A DNA stretch of 64,000 bases from Lepidodermella squamata (lineage: Eukaryota; Gastrotricha), in NCBI GenBank assembly GCA_047495785.1, contig JBLDXI010000024.1, positions 1,984,001 through 2,048,000 on the forward strand, written 5' to 3'. Below the pieces are notes generated by a model, which was not told the origin of the DNA, did no database searches, and saw only the letters and a program-made list of their open reading frames with translations. Made by a program: the position numbers and the translations under genes. Numbering within the stretch: position 1 is the first letter of the stretch; the number at the start of each line of letters is the position of its first letter. Positions 55,782 to 64,000 of this stretch are shown here, piece after piece.

Positions 55782-56573
55782 ATGCCAGTTCCAGTGGAAG
55801 AGTGTCCGCGCGGTATTTGCAGAGGACAATGTCTCCTGCAGGTCGTCAAAAAAGCTCATGGATTGGCAAAGAGTCTAATTATGGCAGAAAAACAGTTTGC
55901 TATAGATCTGAACGGACTTCTGGCGAACGTCGAAAAAACTCACAAAAATGTGGGAGTAGCGCAAGCGGTTGGAGGGATAACTGCTGCTGCAGGTGTAGGA
56001 GCGGTAGTTTTTACTGGTCCAGTTGGCGCTGCCATTGCTGGTATTGGTCTAGCAATAGCTGGCGGTGGTGTTTCCGTGGGAGCTATAATTACAGAACATT
56101 TCATACAAAAAGATTTGATGAAGAAATGCAATCAGTACCTGGAGAAATATAAGGCTGATAGGGAGACCTTGAAGGAACTAATTGAAGAGATTTTGAAGTC
56201 ATTCGTCCCACCAACCGTGAACGCCGAGGAAGCTCAAAATATTGCGCGAAATATTGCACTTGGGTTGGTGGGAGGTGCAAGAATCGCACAATTTGCCCGA
56301 TTCGGAACTGATGCTGCTGCAATCGGACTGCGGGCTGTTGGTGCGGTTGTAGGCCCTCTTGGTATAGCTCTTGACATGATTATGGTTGTCCGTAAGCTGC
56401 TCAAGAGTGCACCTAACGCTGATGTCATTAGAGATGCAATCACGCAACAAGAGAAAGTTGTGGAAACATATGAGGAGCTCTTGAAGACACTTGTGGACTA
56501 TGAAACAATATCAGGTAGAAAATATTATTTCGATTTTAGCATAGAAGTTGTACGTCGTACGTCGTTGAGTTAA
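55782..56573 (+). CDS. Apolipoprotein-L-like protein
   Basis: The frame starts best at 55782 (MPVPVEECPRG) and runs 263 residues to 56573. It has the ApoL layout: a helical amphipathic start (LNGLLANVEKTHKNVG), two long Gly/Ala-rich hydrophobic hairpins (VGGITAAAGVGAVVFTGPV plus AIAGIGLAIAGGGVSVGAI; later a second around residues 185-220), a helical linker with KCNQYLEKYKADRETL, and a coiled C-terminal part. Vertebrate ApoL proteins insert in membranes and act in innate defence and membrane remodelling; some have ion-channel activity. No Met-signal peptide is present unless fused to the preceding gene. The last ~30 residues after a GGTAGA are uncertain, as an unrecognised exon may follow. Assignment rests on pattern recognition. 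Confidence 0.6.
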   Translation: MPVPVEECPRGICRGQCLLQVVKKAHGLAKSLIMAEKQFAIDLNGLLANVEKTHKNVGVAQAVGGITAAAGVGAVVFTGPVGAAIAGIGLAIAGGGVSVGAIITEHFIQKDLMKKCNQYLEKYKADRETLKELIEEILKSFVPPTVNAEEAQNIARNIALGLVGGARIAQFARFGTDAAAIGLRAVGAVVGPLGIALDMIMVVRKLLKSAPNADVIRDAITQQEKVVETYEELLKTLVDYETISGRKYYFDFSIEVVRRTSLS

Positions 56574-56819
56574 GCAGACCATTTCTTGGCGGACCAATTG
56601 CCCGTTATTCCTTAACCGATGACGTTATCGAAGTGCGCCACACTGTTGCCACGTGTAACAAGGTGTGGCGCATCGTTTGAGATCAATCTTGACCGCATAT
56701 TCAATCGCGCTCTAGGCGCCCGTTATGCGCGCGCACTTGCATGCCCGTATTGATACTCATTAGCGTATGCACACAGCTTTTTGAATGCGCAAAATAGGAA
56801 GGTAGAAGGAAAACGCGCT
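56574..56819. other. Spacer between ApoL-like and IRG-like genes
   Basis: It contains an imperfect palindrome, TGCGCCACAC...GTGTGGCGCA, at about 56634-56672, and otherwise nothing I recognise. Confidence 0.5.
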
Positions 56820-56991
56820 CATTTTACCAGGGCTGCAAAACCTGCGAAATTTCCCGCGCACTTTCTCAAAATTTCCCACTAATTTTGACCCATTTCAGCA
56901 AATTTTCCTGCAGTTTACTGTAATTTTTCAAAAATTATCCGCCGCGCACCAGTTGCGCCATTTTCGCATGTTTTGCAGCCCTGTATTTTAC
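56820..56991. mobile_element. hAT-type MITE just upstream of the IRG-like gene
   Basis: Element 56828-56983 (156 bp) begins CAGGGCTGCAAAAC and ends with the reverse complement with one small mismatch. It is flanked by 8-bp direct repeats CATTTTAC and TATTTTAC (one mismatch). CAGGGCTGC-like termini and 8-bp duplications fit hAT transposons. No transposase. Confidence 0.8.
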
Positions 56992-57146
56992 TTGCAACGA
57001 ACGAGTTTCGCAAGAACACTTATCAATTCGCAATACCCTTCTCCCTTTTCTCCTCCTTTACTTACTTGTCGCTTACTTCTTCTTCTCGCCCCGATCCTTC
57101 CTGTAACATTATATGTACCAGGATACAGAACTATTTGCAGCTGCTG

Positions 57147-57950
57147 ATGAACTTGGGGAATCTTAGTAGTTCATCAGATGGCAGTTATCAGGGGGAATCG
57201 GCTAGTCATATGGCACACCTCCAATCTAGCTCGGAACACTGGTCCGCGGAACTCAACGACGTGGAAGTTGTTCTGATTATTTTATTTGGAAACACAGAAA
57301 ACATCCACAAATTCGGATATAACCCAGCCTGCTATAACATTGCGTTTGTCGGCAAACAGGATGCAGGAAAGTCAAGTCTTGTCAATTCATTGCGCCATCT
57401 CAGCAAAAAAGATTTGAATGCTGCGCCCGTAGGTGTAGGAGAAATGCACGTGGATGCGAAAGGCTTTCCGTACGTGGACTTCAATGCAACTAATTCTGTG
57501 CAAGTCAAAATTAGGGGGAGAGACGCCGTGTTATGGGATTTTCCTGGGGGAGGTACTGATAGGCACGACTGGGCTACATACTGGAAAGATTGTTTTCTAA
57601 CTGAGTTCGACTTAATTGTTCTAATTTTTACTGGAGCCGTGCCTGATCAAAATTACTTGGACCTCGCTAAACTTCTCATCTTGACGTATAATAAACCAAT
57701 CCTCTTCGTCAGAAGCAAAATTGACCGAGACATCCAAGACATTATGGAAGATGACAACATCGAGTTCGGGGACGCGCTTAAAGCTGAACTGAACCAAATA
57801 AGAGAAGACACACGGCGTAGCTTAGCGAATGCTGGAATAACCAACCCCCAGTTATTCTTAATCAGTGCCAGAACAATTTTAAATGCAGCTGGTCGGTATC
57901 CAATGGATGAAGAAAGCTTCATCCGAATCCTGAAAGCTGGTGGTAATTAA
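57147..57950 (+). CDS. IRG-like immunity-related GTPase
   Basis: The open frame extends further up, but its first residues lie in the MITE terminus; the first Met after that is at 57147 (MNLGNLSSS). The GTPase domain shows G1 GKQDAGKSSLVNSLR, G3 DFPGGG, G4 RSKIDRD and a G5-like ISAR. The sequence FVRSKIDRD and the G3 DxPG resemble the interferon-inducible GTPase (IIGP/IRG) family, which in vertebrates acts on intracellular pathogens. About 267 residues is short for IRGs (often ~400), so the C-terminal helical domain is reduced or missing. The GTPase is soluble with no signal peptide. It follows the ApoL-like gene on the same strand. Confidence 0.72.
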   Translation: MNLGNLSSSSDGSYQGESASHMAHLQSSSEHWSAELNDVEVVLIILFGNTENIHKFGYNPACYNIAFVGKQDAGKSSLVNSLRHLSKKDLNAAPVGVGEMHVDAKGFPYVDFNATNSVQVKIRGRDAVLWDFPGGGTDRHDWATYWKDCFLTEFDLIVLIFTGAVPDQNYLDLAKLLILTYNKPILFVRSKIDRDIQDIMEDDNIEFGDALKAELNQIREDTRRSLANAGITNPQLFLISARTILNAAGRYPMDEESFIRILKAGGN

Positions 57951-58045
57951 ACTGCGACGTGCGAAAGGCTGTACTTATTCAGCTAAATAGTTACCAACAT
58001 TTTTTGATTATTGTTTGATTGCATTTGCTTCAAAGCCGATTAGAT

Positions 58046-58244
58046 ATTAATAATGGTCATGGCTATGTGAACACAGGATTGTGTATCGGCCAATGGCTAT
58101 GCGTACACATTGTGTGTGCGTGATTGGCTACTTGAACACAGCGCGCGCTTAAATTTGGCTGTGTGTCACGCAATGTGTGTAGGTACGCATAGCCAATGCG
58201 CGATACACTTTTCCTGTGTTGACATAGCCACATCCATTAATAAT
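58046..58244. mobile_element. Small MITE-like imperfect palindrome
   Basis: Both ends carry ATTAATAATGG-type sequence followed by TGGCTATGTGAACACAGG on the left and its reverse complement with few mismatches on the right, and GGCTATGCGTAC inside both arms. Length about 200 bp. Family not identified. Confidence 0.65.
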
Positions 58245-58611
58245 TGCTCCTCCCCGTGTGGGAATCTTTATCTATTGAGATAGATGTATTGCTTGATTTC
58301 ATTTAATGGCATTTGATGACAATAAAATGTTGTAAATATCTGAATTTTATGATTTAGTGTAAGTTCGTACCGGAAAATTCATATCGCGGTCATTTCGTAT
58401 TTCGTACCAATACAAATTCATATCGTTATTCTAATCCTCGCATTGCTTTGGGTATGAAAAAATCACTAAAAATTTTAGGAAAAGATCACCACTTTTGGTA
58501 CGAAATGACAGCGGTACGAAATTGCGGGTACGAAGTTACACGTTACCAATTTGATTATCTATTTAAATAATATTAAATGAAAAATATAACAATCGATTTA
58601 GCTAGTTATAA

Positions 58612-58947
58612 CATTGTGGAACCACTGGTAAGTTGAACCTTGGCGCGCACGCTGATTGGTCAATTTATCGTAGCTAATGACTCCGGAATGAAACATTTCC
58701 GTCGTGCGATCCACTAATAAATTATTTTATATTTATGAAAAAATGACCTTGCCACACCCTCTGCCCGGTTTCCATTGACCACGAGCGTAAACTCCATATT
58801 AATTGTGGTAAATTGCTGCGGCAAAAACACTTGTTGCAAAAACTTTTATGGATCGCACGACAGAACGTTTCATCCGGGAGTCATAGCAACGATCGATTGA
58901 CCAATCAGCGTGCGCATTGGATTGGACTTGTAAGTGGTCACACAATG
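58612..58947. mobile_element. Foldback MITE, about 336 bp
   Basis: Arms of about 110 bp (58612-58727 and 58840-58947) are inverted copies with scattered mismatches: CATTGTGGAACCACT with AGTGGTCACACAATG, ACGCTGATTGGTCAAT with ATTGACCAATCAGCGT, and TCGTGCGATCCA with TGGATCGCACGA. The divergence suggests an older insertion. Confidence 0.75.
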
Positions 58948-59029
58948 AACCTGACAGGCATAGAGAATATTTATTTATTTGTTGTCGCAAGTGCACTTTC
59001 ATGCGTATGCAATTAGCCAGCCAGGCGCC

Positions 59030-60540
59030 TCACTGAGGATAAAAGTATTTCTCTAGGTTACAGTCAACATTAAGATATTGTTTAAAAACATTTAAAGAGG
59101 CAGAAACGACGTCAGCAGGTAGTTTGTTCCAATAATTAATTGTTCTTCTGTTAAAAAAATATTTTTTGCAATCGCGTTTACACTTAGGAGGTCTTAGCCG
59201 GTGTTTGCTAGCGTAATTTTATTTAGAAAATTCATAGAAGTCGTCAAAAGTGACATCATAGAAGTGGTGATATAGCTTATAAATTAATTTCAAATCATTT
59301 TTAAAGCGACGCTTTTCCAAGGAGTCCATTCCACTACGTTTCAATAAACATTCATACGTAATATGGGAGTAGCGAGGTATATTAAAGGCTCTTTTGAGAA
59401 AATTAAATTGTAATTTTTCTAGTGATTCTATGACAGTTAGCAAGTATGGCGAATATACGGATGAACAGTAATCGATTATAGGAAGGACATACACACGGTA
59501 GGCTTCAAGTCTGAAGGAAGTACCGTATTTCTCGAAAATATACGACACACCTGTATATATCCCCGCTCCCTAATACAACCCGACGAAAAGATCGTTTGTT
59601 CATATTTAACCCAGGCCTCGAAATTGTACCACAGCTATTTTAATTTGGGCGAAGCATGCGTTGGAACAAAAGAAAAGCCTTATTAATGACGCATTATCGT
59701 AATCAGTGATTAGCTATCGCGTAAGCAGCTTCGCAACGTCTGATCTTGGCACCATTCATAAGCCAGCAGAAAATGCCCATTCAGCATTCACTAGCTGAGA
59801 CACAGAGTTTTATTTTAACATTTTCATATCCTTCTTAATCGTTTTAACCTTCTGGAATCGATGATGGCTGGCTCTCCTGATCGTCTTCAAGATTCCGTCC
59901 AGGTGTCCGAAGAAGACAAGCGAAAGCGGCACCGCAAGTATTCCCTCGCATTTTCACTGAATCGACAAATAAAACAATCTAAAAACGTCGTCTTAATACG
60001 AATTGCTCGCGGCTTTTTGTGATGATTCGCAATTAAACAGCACACCCGTATATATCCCCACTCCCTAATACAACCCGAATCAAAAATCATTTGTTCATAA
60101 ATATAGCCCGCGGTAAATTTTCGAGAAATACGGTATTAGCAAAGGCTCTACAAATCAATCCACTTAGTCTAAGACATTTTGTTTTAAGGTTATCGCAGTG
60201 AATTCTGAAGTCAAATTTTTTGTCCACAATTATACCTAAATCACGAGTAAAGTCAACAACGTCAATCGCTTGCGTACCGATACGACAGTTAAAATCGAAT
60301 TTACAGTTTAAACGTAAAACACAGCATTTAGACGAGTTAATAGAGAGACCATGTTGTTCAAACCACCTACAAATGTTATTTTTAGACGAGTTAATAGAGA
60401 GACCATGTTGTTCAAACCACCTACAAATAGTTACCAGAGATGAAACTCCTATTGGGAACTTGAAGTTTTTTTCTTTTGCCGATTTTCGTAAATTTGCGTT
60501 ATGGCTGATCTTTTTGAAACTGGCGCATACATGCTTACAT
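59030..60540 (-). mobile_element. Degraded LINE (reverse transcriptase C-terminal part), interrupted
   Basis: Minus-strand coding sequence resembles the last part of a non-LTR retrotransposon polymerase: HGLSINSSK, DLGIIVDKKFDF, CRAFAN at 60540-60134, then AYRVYVLPIIDYCSSVYSPY and YNYWNKLP-type sequence down to a stop at about 59030. It is broken by an insertion at 59522-60133 and by an in-frame TAA at about 59222. A 54-bp in-frame tandem duplication (60331-60384 and 60385-60438) repeats ICRWFEQHGLSINSSK. The 5' end of the element is missing. The clade cannot be fixed (RTE/CR1/Jockey-like C-terminus). Confidence 0.85.
59522..60133. mobile_element. DNA element inserted in the LINE, TA target duplication
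   Basis: The insert starts TACCGTATTTCTCGAAAAT and ends with the exact reverse complement, with TA at both ends. Removing it plus one TA restores the LINE reading frame, showing insertion after the LINE arrived. It also carries two inexact direct copies of TATATCCCCACTCCC (59550 and 60050). About 610 bp, no transposase seen. TA duplication fits Tc1/mariner-type elements. Confidence 0.8.
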
Positions 60541-60719
60541 GTAAAACAAGGTGTTTTCCTAATGGTTGTACCCAAAATAGCTCATCATGGAATTCCCATT
60601 TTTTCCCACTGATCGGTGGGAAAAATCTTGATTATGACCAGCTCAGAGGATTTCGTACGGAAATGAACGGTTTTGACGCCATAGCGATTTTCCCGAAGGT
60701 CACTTATTTGGGGGTTCAT

Positions 60720-60773
60720 TCCGTGGGGTCAAGGCAACAAGGCACCCATGGGTGGTTTTGCCTTGACCCCACG
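60720..60773. repeat. Short hairpin
   Basis: CCGTGGGGTCAAGGCAA and TTGCCTTGACCCCACGG are exact reverse complements separated by about 19 bp. Possibly part of a small element. Confidence 0.6.
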
Positions 60774-61050
60774 GCCACTTCCTTAATCGGACAATCGCTT
60801 TCTTTAGTGGAATGTGGAATTGATAGAACCAAGTCCATATTATAAGCATATGAAATTATTTGTCTACCAAAGGCAGCATTCAGCATTATGCTTCCGTATT
60901 GCAGGATCAAAGGTCAACTCCCGAAAAAAATTGTTATTGCGTTTTTTGTATATCTCTGCGTGCATAATTTTCGCCGCTTCGTCACTTCGTGGTTTCTTCG
61001 TTTCCGGCAAAAGTGTTTTTTTGATTTTTCCGATTATTCTGTTCCATTAC

Positions 61051-61614
61051 ATGGCTTCGAATAGCGCACCCGGTCCCAGTCACCCCGGTAAGAAGCGTAA
61101 AGTTGATGCCGGGGCGGCTGCCGCGATGACCGACGAGCAACTCATGACTGAGTTGTCGCAAACGGTCATTTCTCCGCAACTCCCAGCCGAACGCCGAGTG
61201 AAACTGCGAAACGTTTTACTCGCAGTCAATAGCTATCGAGGTACTCATTTTTTTAATTTGTAAAGCAGTCAACGATAATGATTTTTTTATTCAGGGGGTT
61301 ACTCGAAATGGTCCTTTGAAATGGAAAATCGATTGCGACATATGCATGCAGCGTTTGCACTAATCGGCAAATCATCCACCGCTCCCAAGTCTGCGTGGGA
61401 CGCGTGGATGGTGGAAAACCCCGAAGATGCAAACGGGGCGTTCGAGCGAATGGTGGGCAAAAAACAAACCCCGATTTTGCGAAAGATAGCCGAGCTGGAC
61501 GCTGACATAAAGAAAGGCTTCTTCAAATTCGACTTTTCTAAGGATTACAACGAAATGGTCTGGGACACCAGCCTTAATCCGAGCAAATGGCGAGTGATCG
61601 AGAAAGATGCTTGA
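61051..61614 (+). CDS. Unrecognised two-exon protein with a nuclear-localisation-like motif
   Basis: Exons 61051-61240 and 61295-61614 (intron 54 nt, GTACTC...TTATTCAG, phase 1) encode about 169 residues. The N-terminus has HPGKKRKVDAGAAAAM, close to the classical KKRKV nuclear signal, then a helical region (DEQLMTELSQ, ERRVKLRNVLLAV). Exon 2 contains MHAAFALIGKSSTAPKSAWDAW and FSKDYNEMVW. I recognise no domain. Sequences upstream of this gene are repeated in inverted orientation near 62660-62966. Confidence 0.6.
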
Positions 61615-62145
61615 ACTCAATTTTTATTTTCAAATTTGTGATCAAATAGAAGTAATTGAAACACTCCGATGGCGAAGCCAAATAAAGGTGTAATGTCTTG
61701 CTCAAATTTTGTAAAACATTCAACCGTATAATCAAATTAATCAGCCATTTTCGCATAAAAAAGGCGGTTTTCATTCTCCAAAACCTGCGGGGCGAAAGGT
61801 CTTGCTTGCATTCGTTGACGATTTCCAAGCGAATTTCATTACTTTCTTCAATTCTAGCTCAGCGTTCTCAGCAGCTATCTCGTTCAAAATATTATTTTTC
61901 TGGCGTATTATTTTTCAGCCGGAACACGCGCTAAAAACATCACCTTCAACCGAGTGAATTGGTAGAATGTTTCCAATCCTTTTTCGAATTTCGTAAAAAA
62001 CCTCTCGCTTGACATCAGGTAAACCCAAGTCTACCCGCATGCTATAGGTTTGCCGAGCACCCAGATTATGCCGCAGGCCTTTTCTGATCAATCTTTGATG
62101 ATAAAGCACATGCATTATCGCATTAGAAATTTAAGCTAAATAATT
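61615..62145. other. Non-coding stretch between two unrecognised genes
   Basis: About 530 bases. A minus-strand open frame of 66 residues (61915-62115) is possible coding sequence but too uncertain to list. Confidence 0.4.
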
Positions 62146-62454
62146 TTACTCGAGAGCTTTAGACTCCGGCGAAGGTTCTGCTTTGCGGGGCCAGGAAACT
62201 TCAACACTTCCGATCCCTTGATAATCTATTTTCAAAGTAGCCTTAGTGACAACAGCGCCATTCATCACAGCACCCAGGTATGACTCTGGCTGCTGGAGAT
62301 GAATGAGTTGCCCTGTTTCGGCTCTCGCTATTACACTTCGCGGTTTCAGCTCGGCGACCGGATCTGATTTAGAGCGAGAGCGACTGATCGTTTTGGCCAG
62401 CCCTTCTTTGTCTACTGGTTCAGTATAAAAAATGGCATTTGTAAAGAGCTTAAT
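62146..62454 (-). CDS. Unrecognised 3' exon
   Basis: An exon starting after an acceptor AATAATCAG (62454) and ending at a stop at 62146. The sequence looks coding: NAIFYTEPVDKEGLAKTIS, RSRSKSDPVAELKPRSV, and a likely beta-rich end (ATLKIDYQGIGSVEVSW). The 5' exons are not found; a candidate ATGCAACAT|GTGAGT at 62985 would be a very short first exon. No family recognised. Confidence 0.45.
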   Translation of the reverse strand: MKLFTNAIFYTEPVDKEGLAKTISRSRSKSDPVAELKPRSVIARAETGQLIHLQQPESYLGAVMNGAVVTKATLKIDYQGIGSVEVSWPRKAEPSPESKALE

Positions 62455-63032
62455 CTGATTATTTGTAAAATGATGACATATATCATATGCTACTATATGA
62501 TTATGGAGTAATTTGGTGACTTTTTGCAACCGCAGGGCATGGATGGTGTTTCGATGGATTGATTATTTTATTACTTCTTACTATTTCTCAATGGTATTGA
62601 TTCCTCTCAGGATAAATACAAAAAAATCAAAAGCATGGCCGCGTCGCAGCTGCTATTTTTTTCTGAGGCTGACCTTTGATCCTGCAATCCGCATTTTGCA
62701 TTTTTTGGGATTCTGCTACTGAATATTGCTGTAACTGCAAAGGCTGAAATCGTTGCTAAGTTCTTTTTTCAAATCATTTCAAAGCAGCCTACGGAATTTC
62801 CCTAATTTCGAGCATTTTATCATGCGATGCGCGAACACGTTTTGCCATCCGGAATGACGGCTGGGTGGTTTAGGTATAAAGCATGTAAACCAAAAAAATA
62901 AAGCAACCGAAACCAATGAATAATTTTTCAACGGTGCCTTTGGTAGATAAATAATTTCATAAGATGCAAGACTCACATGTTGCATTGATGAAAACAGAGG
63001 TGATTTTATTCAATATTTGAAATTTATAAAAT
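62455..63032. other. Stretch between the unrecognised exon and the right-edge GT gene
   Basis: It probably holds the intron and promoter of the gene at 62146. Two segments (about 62936-62966 and 62660-62690) are inverted copies of sequence at 60847-60925. Confidence 0.45.
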
Positions 63033-64000
63033 TCACCAGTGCCAAGATTTACCATATTTCTCAAAGTCAGCCCTCCGTTTTGCCAGTAATTCTTCTGTGT
63101 TACTCGGCCTCTTTTCGGTAGATGGCCTGAACATTGGAGTAGGCGGCAAATCCCGTTCTTTCAAGAAAGCATTCGGCAGCAGGTGATCAGTCACCAAATT
63201 CAGCTCGACGGTTTCAATAATTTCTTTCCTGTATTTCTTTGGCTCCCTGTTACAAGATCCGCTGCTGAAATTTGTGGCCCAGCAAATGTAATCATAGAGC
63301 ACGAACGGGGTTACTTCGATGCCTACATGATTTGCGGTACCACCTGCATGCTTCATAATCCCGACTTTCCAGTCGGACAACGCAAGAACCTCAGGGTCAT
63401 CAGTCATGCGTGATTTCATTGCAGGGTGAGTTGCTTCCTTATTATCGCGAATGTGCCAACTGTAATCGCCACGGTGGTGCATGAACAGATAGTAGGCTAA
63501 CAAATCGTATTGCGTGTACTCGGCATATTTCGTACAAATCGCGTTAAATGCCTTCTCAAATGTTGTATTGTGAACTTTTGCGACGTGCGCGCGGAATGGG
63601 GCGAAATGCTTGCGGTGAACGATGAAGGGGAACCCGACTACAGCCATGAAAATGCCGATTTTTTTGCCGTTCGTTATACTCGAAGCCACCAACTCCCAAT
63701 CGTCGATACAGCAGCCGTTGTAGCCGGAGATTCTAGGTTTCCCGCCTTCGAACAAATCTTCAGGAATGACTTTTGTGACGAAGAACGTGTCAGTGTCTGC
63801 GATTCCTATGAATTCAGAGTCGGAAAGCAAATCGGCGTAGAAATTCGAGTAGATTTGTCGCGAATAGCCGATTCTCCTCCAGCCTGAACACAGCGTTCCA
63901 TCCGGCGGCATTTTTTCGAAAGCAACATTAGGGTAAGGAGGTAGTAGAGCTAAGGTGGTTGCAACTGCGTGATCTCTGTTCGATTCTTCGTCGAAAACAA
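63033..64000 (-). CDS. Glycosyltransferase-like protein with DxD motif, partial at right edge
   Basis: Open to the window edge; the true N-terminus lies beyond 64000. The visible ~320 residues contain FIGIADTDTFFVTKVIPEDL, in which ADTDTFF resembles a DxD metal site after a hydrophobic strand, then SGYNGCCIDDWE, FPFIVHRKHFAPF and CTKYAEYTQYDLLAYYLF. These suggest a GT-A fold glycosyltransferase; I cannot assign the family. The stop is at 63033 after FEKYGKSWHW. It adds to the many glycan-related genes in this window. Confidence 0.65.
   Translation of the reverse strand, partial: VFDEESNRDHAVATTLALLPPYPNVAFEKMPPDGTLCSGWRRIGYSRQIYSNFYADLLSDSEFIGIADTDTFFVTKVIPEDLFEGGKPRISGYNGCCIDDWELVASSITNGKKIGIFMAVVGFPFIVHRKHFAPFRAHVAKVHNTTFEKAFNAICTKYAEYTQYDLLAYYLFMHHRGDYSWHIRDNKEATHPAMKSRMTDDPEVLALSDWKVGIMKHAGGTANHVGIEVTPFVLYDYICWATNFSSGSCNREPKKYRKEIIETVELNLVTDHLLPNAFLKERDLPPTPMFRPSTEKRPSNTEELLAKRRADFEKYGKSWHW

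Larger units (their letters stand above)
57951..59029. other. MITE-rich intergenic stretch
   Basis: About 1.1 kb without coding exons. It contains two inverted-repeat elements, listed separately. The remainder is A/T-rich with short tandem-like phrases such as GGTACGAAAT. Confidence 0.5.

Noticed and set aside
56973-57146. Upstream extension of the IRG-like open frame
   Set aside because: It begins inside the hAT MITE end and reads as low-complexity Ser/Pro sequence; the first Met beyond it was preferred.
60220-60612. Plus-strand open frame with a repeated peptide
   Set aside because: Antisense of the LINE coding region; the repeat reflects the 54-bp duplication.
61915-62115. 66-residue minus-strand open frame
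   Set aside because: Could be an exon, but it has no recognisable domain, and neither a splice link nor a start could be supported.

Overview
The window is eukaryotic and almost certainly metazoan. Genes are cut by short GT-AG introns (many 40-60 nt, with T-rich acceptors). The gene content is animal: ABCG half-transporters, a trypsin-type protease, a multicopper oxidase, a RING/B-box protein, class C receptors, an MGAT1-like enzyme, Golgi sulfotransferases, and an IRG-like GTPase beside an apolipoprotein-L-like protein. Compact genes, tiny introns and many small DNA transposons suggest a small-genome invertebrate. An ecdysozoan is my preferred guess (inference); I cannot name the phylum from sequence alone.

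Layout. 1-3.7 kb: a secreted protein of three concanavalin-A-like domains (minus), with a SEA-like domain at the left edge that is probably its 3' end. 4.2-12.3 kb: three tandem White-type ABCG half-transporters (minus). 12.7 kb: tRNA-Asp. 13.5-15 kb: MGAT1-like GlcNAc-transferase (plus). 15-17.8 kb: trypsin-like protease with a long Gly/His/Asn-rich N-terminus (minus). 17.9-18.9 kb: GT32-type glycosyltransferase (minus). 19.5-21.7 kb: laccase-like multicopper oxidase (plus). 22-23.3 kb: TRIM-like RING protein (plus).

23.4-44.7 kb is built on a cassette present three times: a class C (GABA-B-like) receptor lying downstream of a GT32 gene, all on the minus strand. Only the third copy keeps a whole GT32 gene; copies 1 and 2 keep 3' remnants. 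The third receptor carries a 16-nt deletion and is a mosaic of the other two. Between the copies lie a repeat-rich stretch (26.3-33.5 kb) and a second ConA-like/mucin/SEA gene whose intron holds a pogo-type MITE.

45-49 kb: two carbohydrate sulfotransferases (minus). 49.9-52.3 kb: three small secreted-peptide genes of identical two-exon design (plus). 53.1-53.9 kb: a 381-bp inverted repeat with a possible hammerhead ribozyme in each arm. 55.1-58 kb: a secreted protein, an ApoL-like protein and an IRG-like GTPase in a row (plus). 58-60.6 kb: MITEs and a degraded LINE with a nested element. 61-62.5 kb: two unrecognised genes. 63-64 kb: a DxD glycosyltransferase running off the right edge.

Functional themes (inference): glycan synthesis and modification, putative glycan-binding secreted proteins, and an innate-immunity-flavoured group (TRIM-like, ApoL-like, IRG-like, secreted peptides). 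No operon or spliced-leader arrangement is demonstrated. Exon boundaries below were read by eye from GT/AG sites and frame continuity and have no transcript support.
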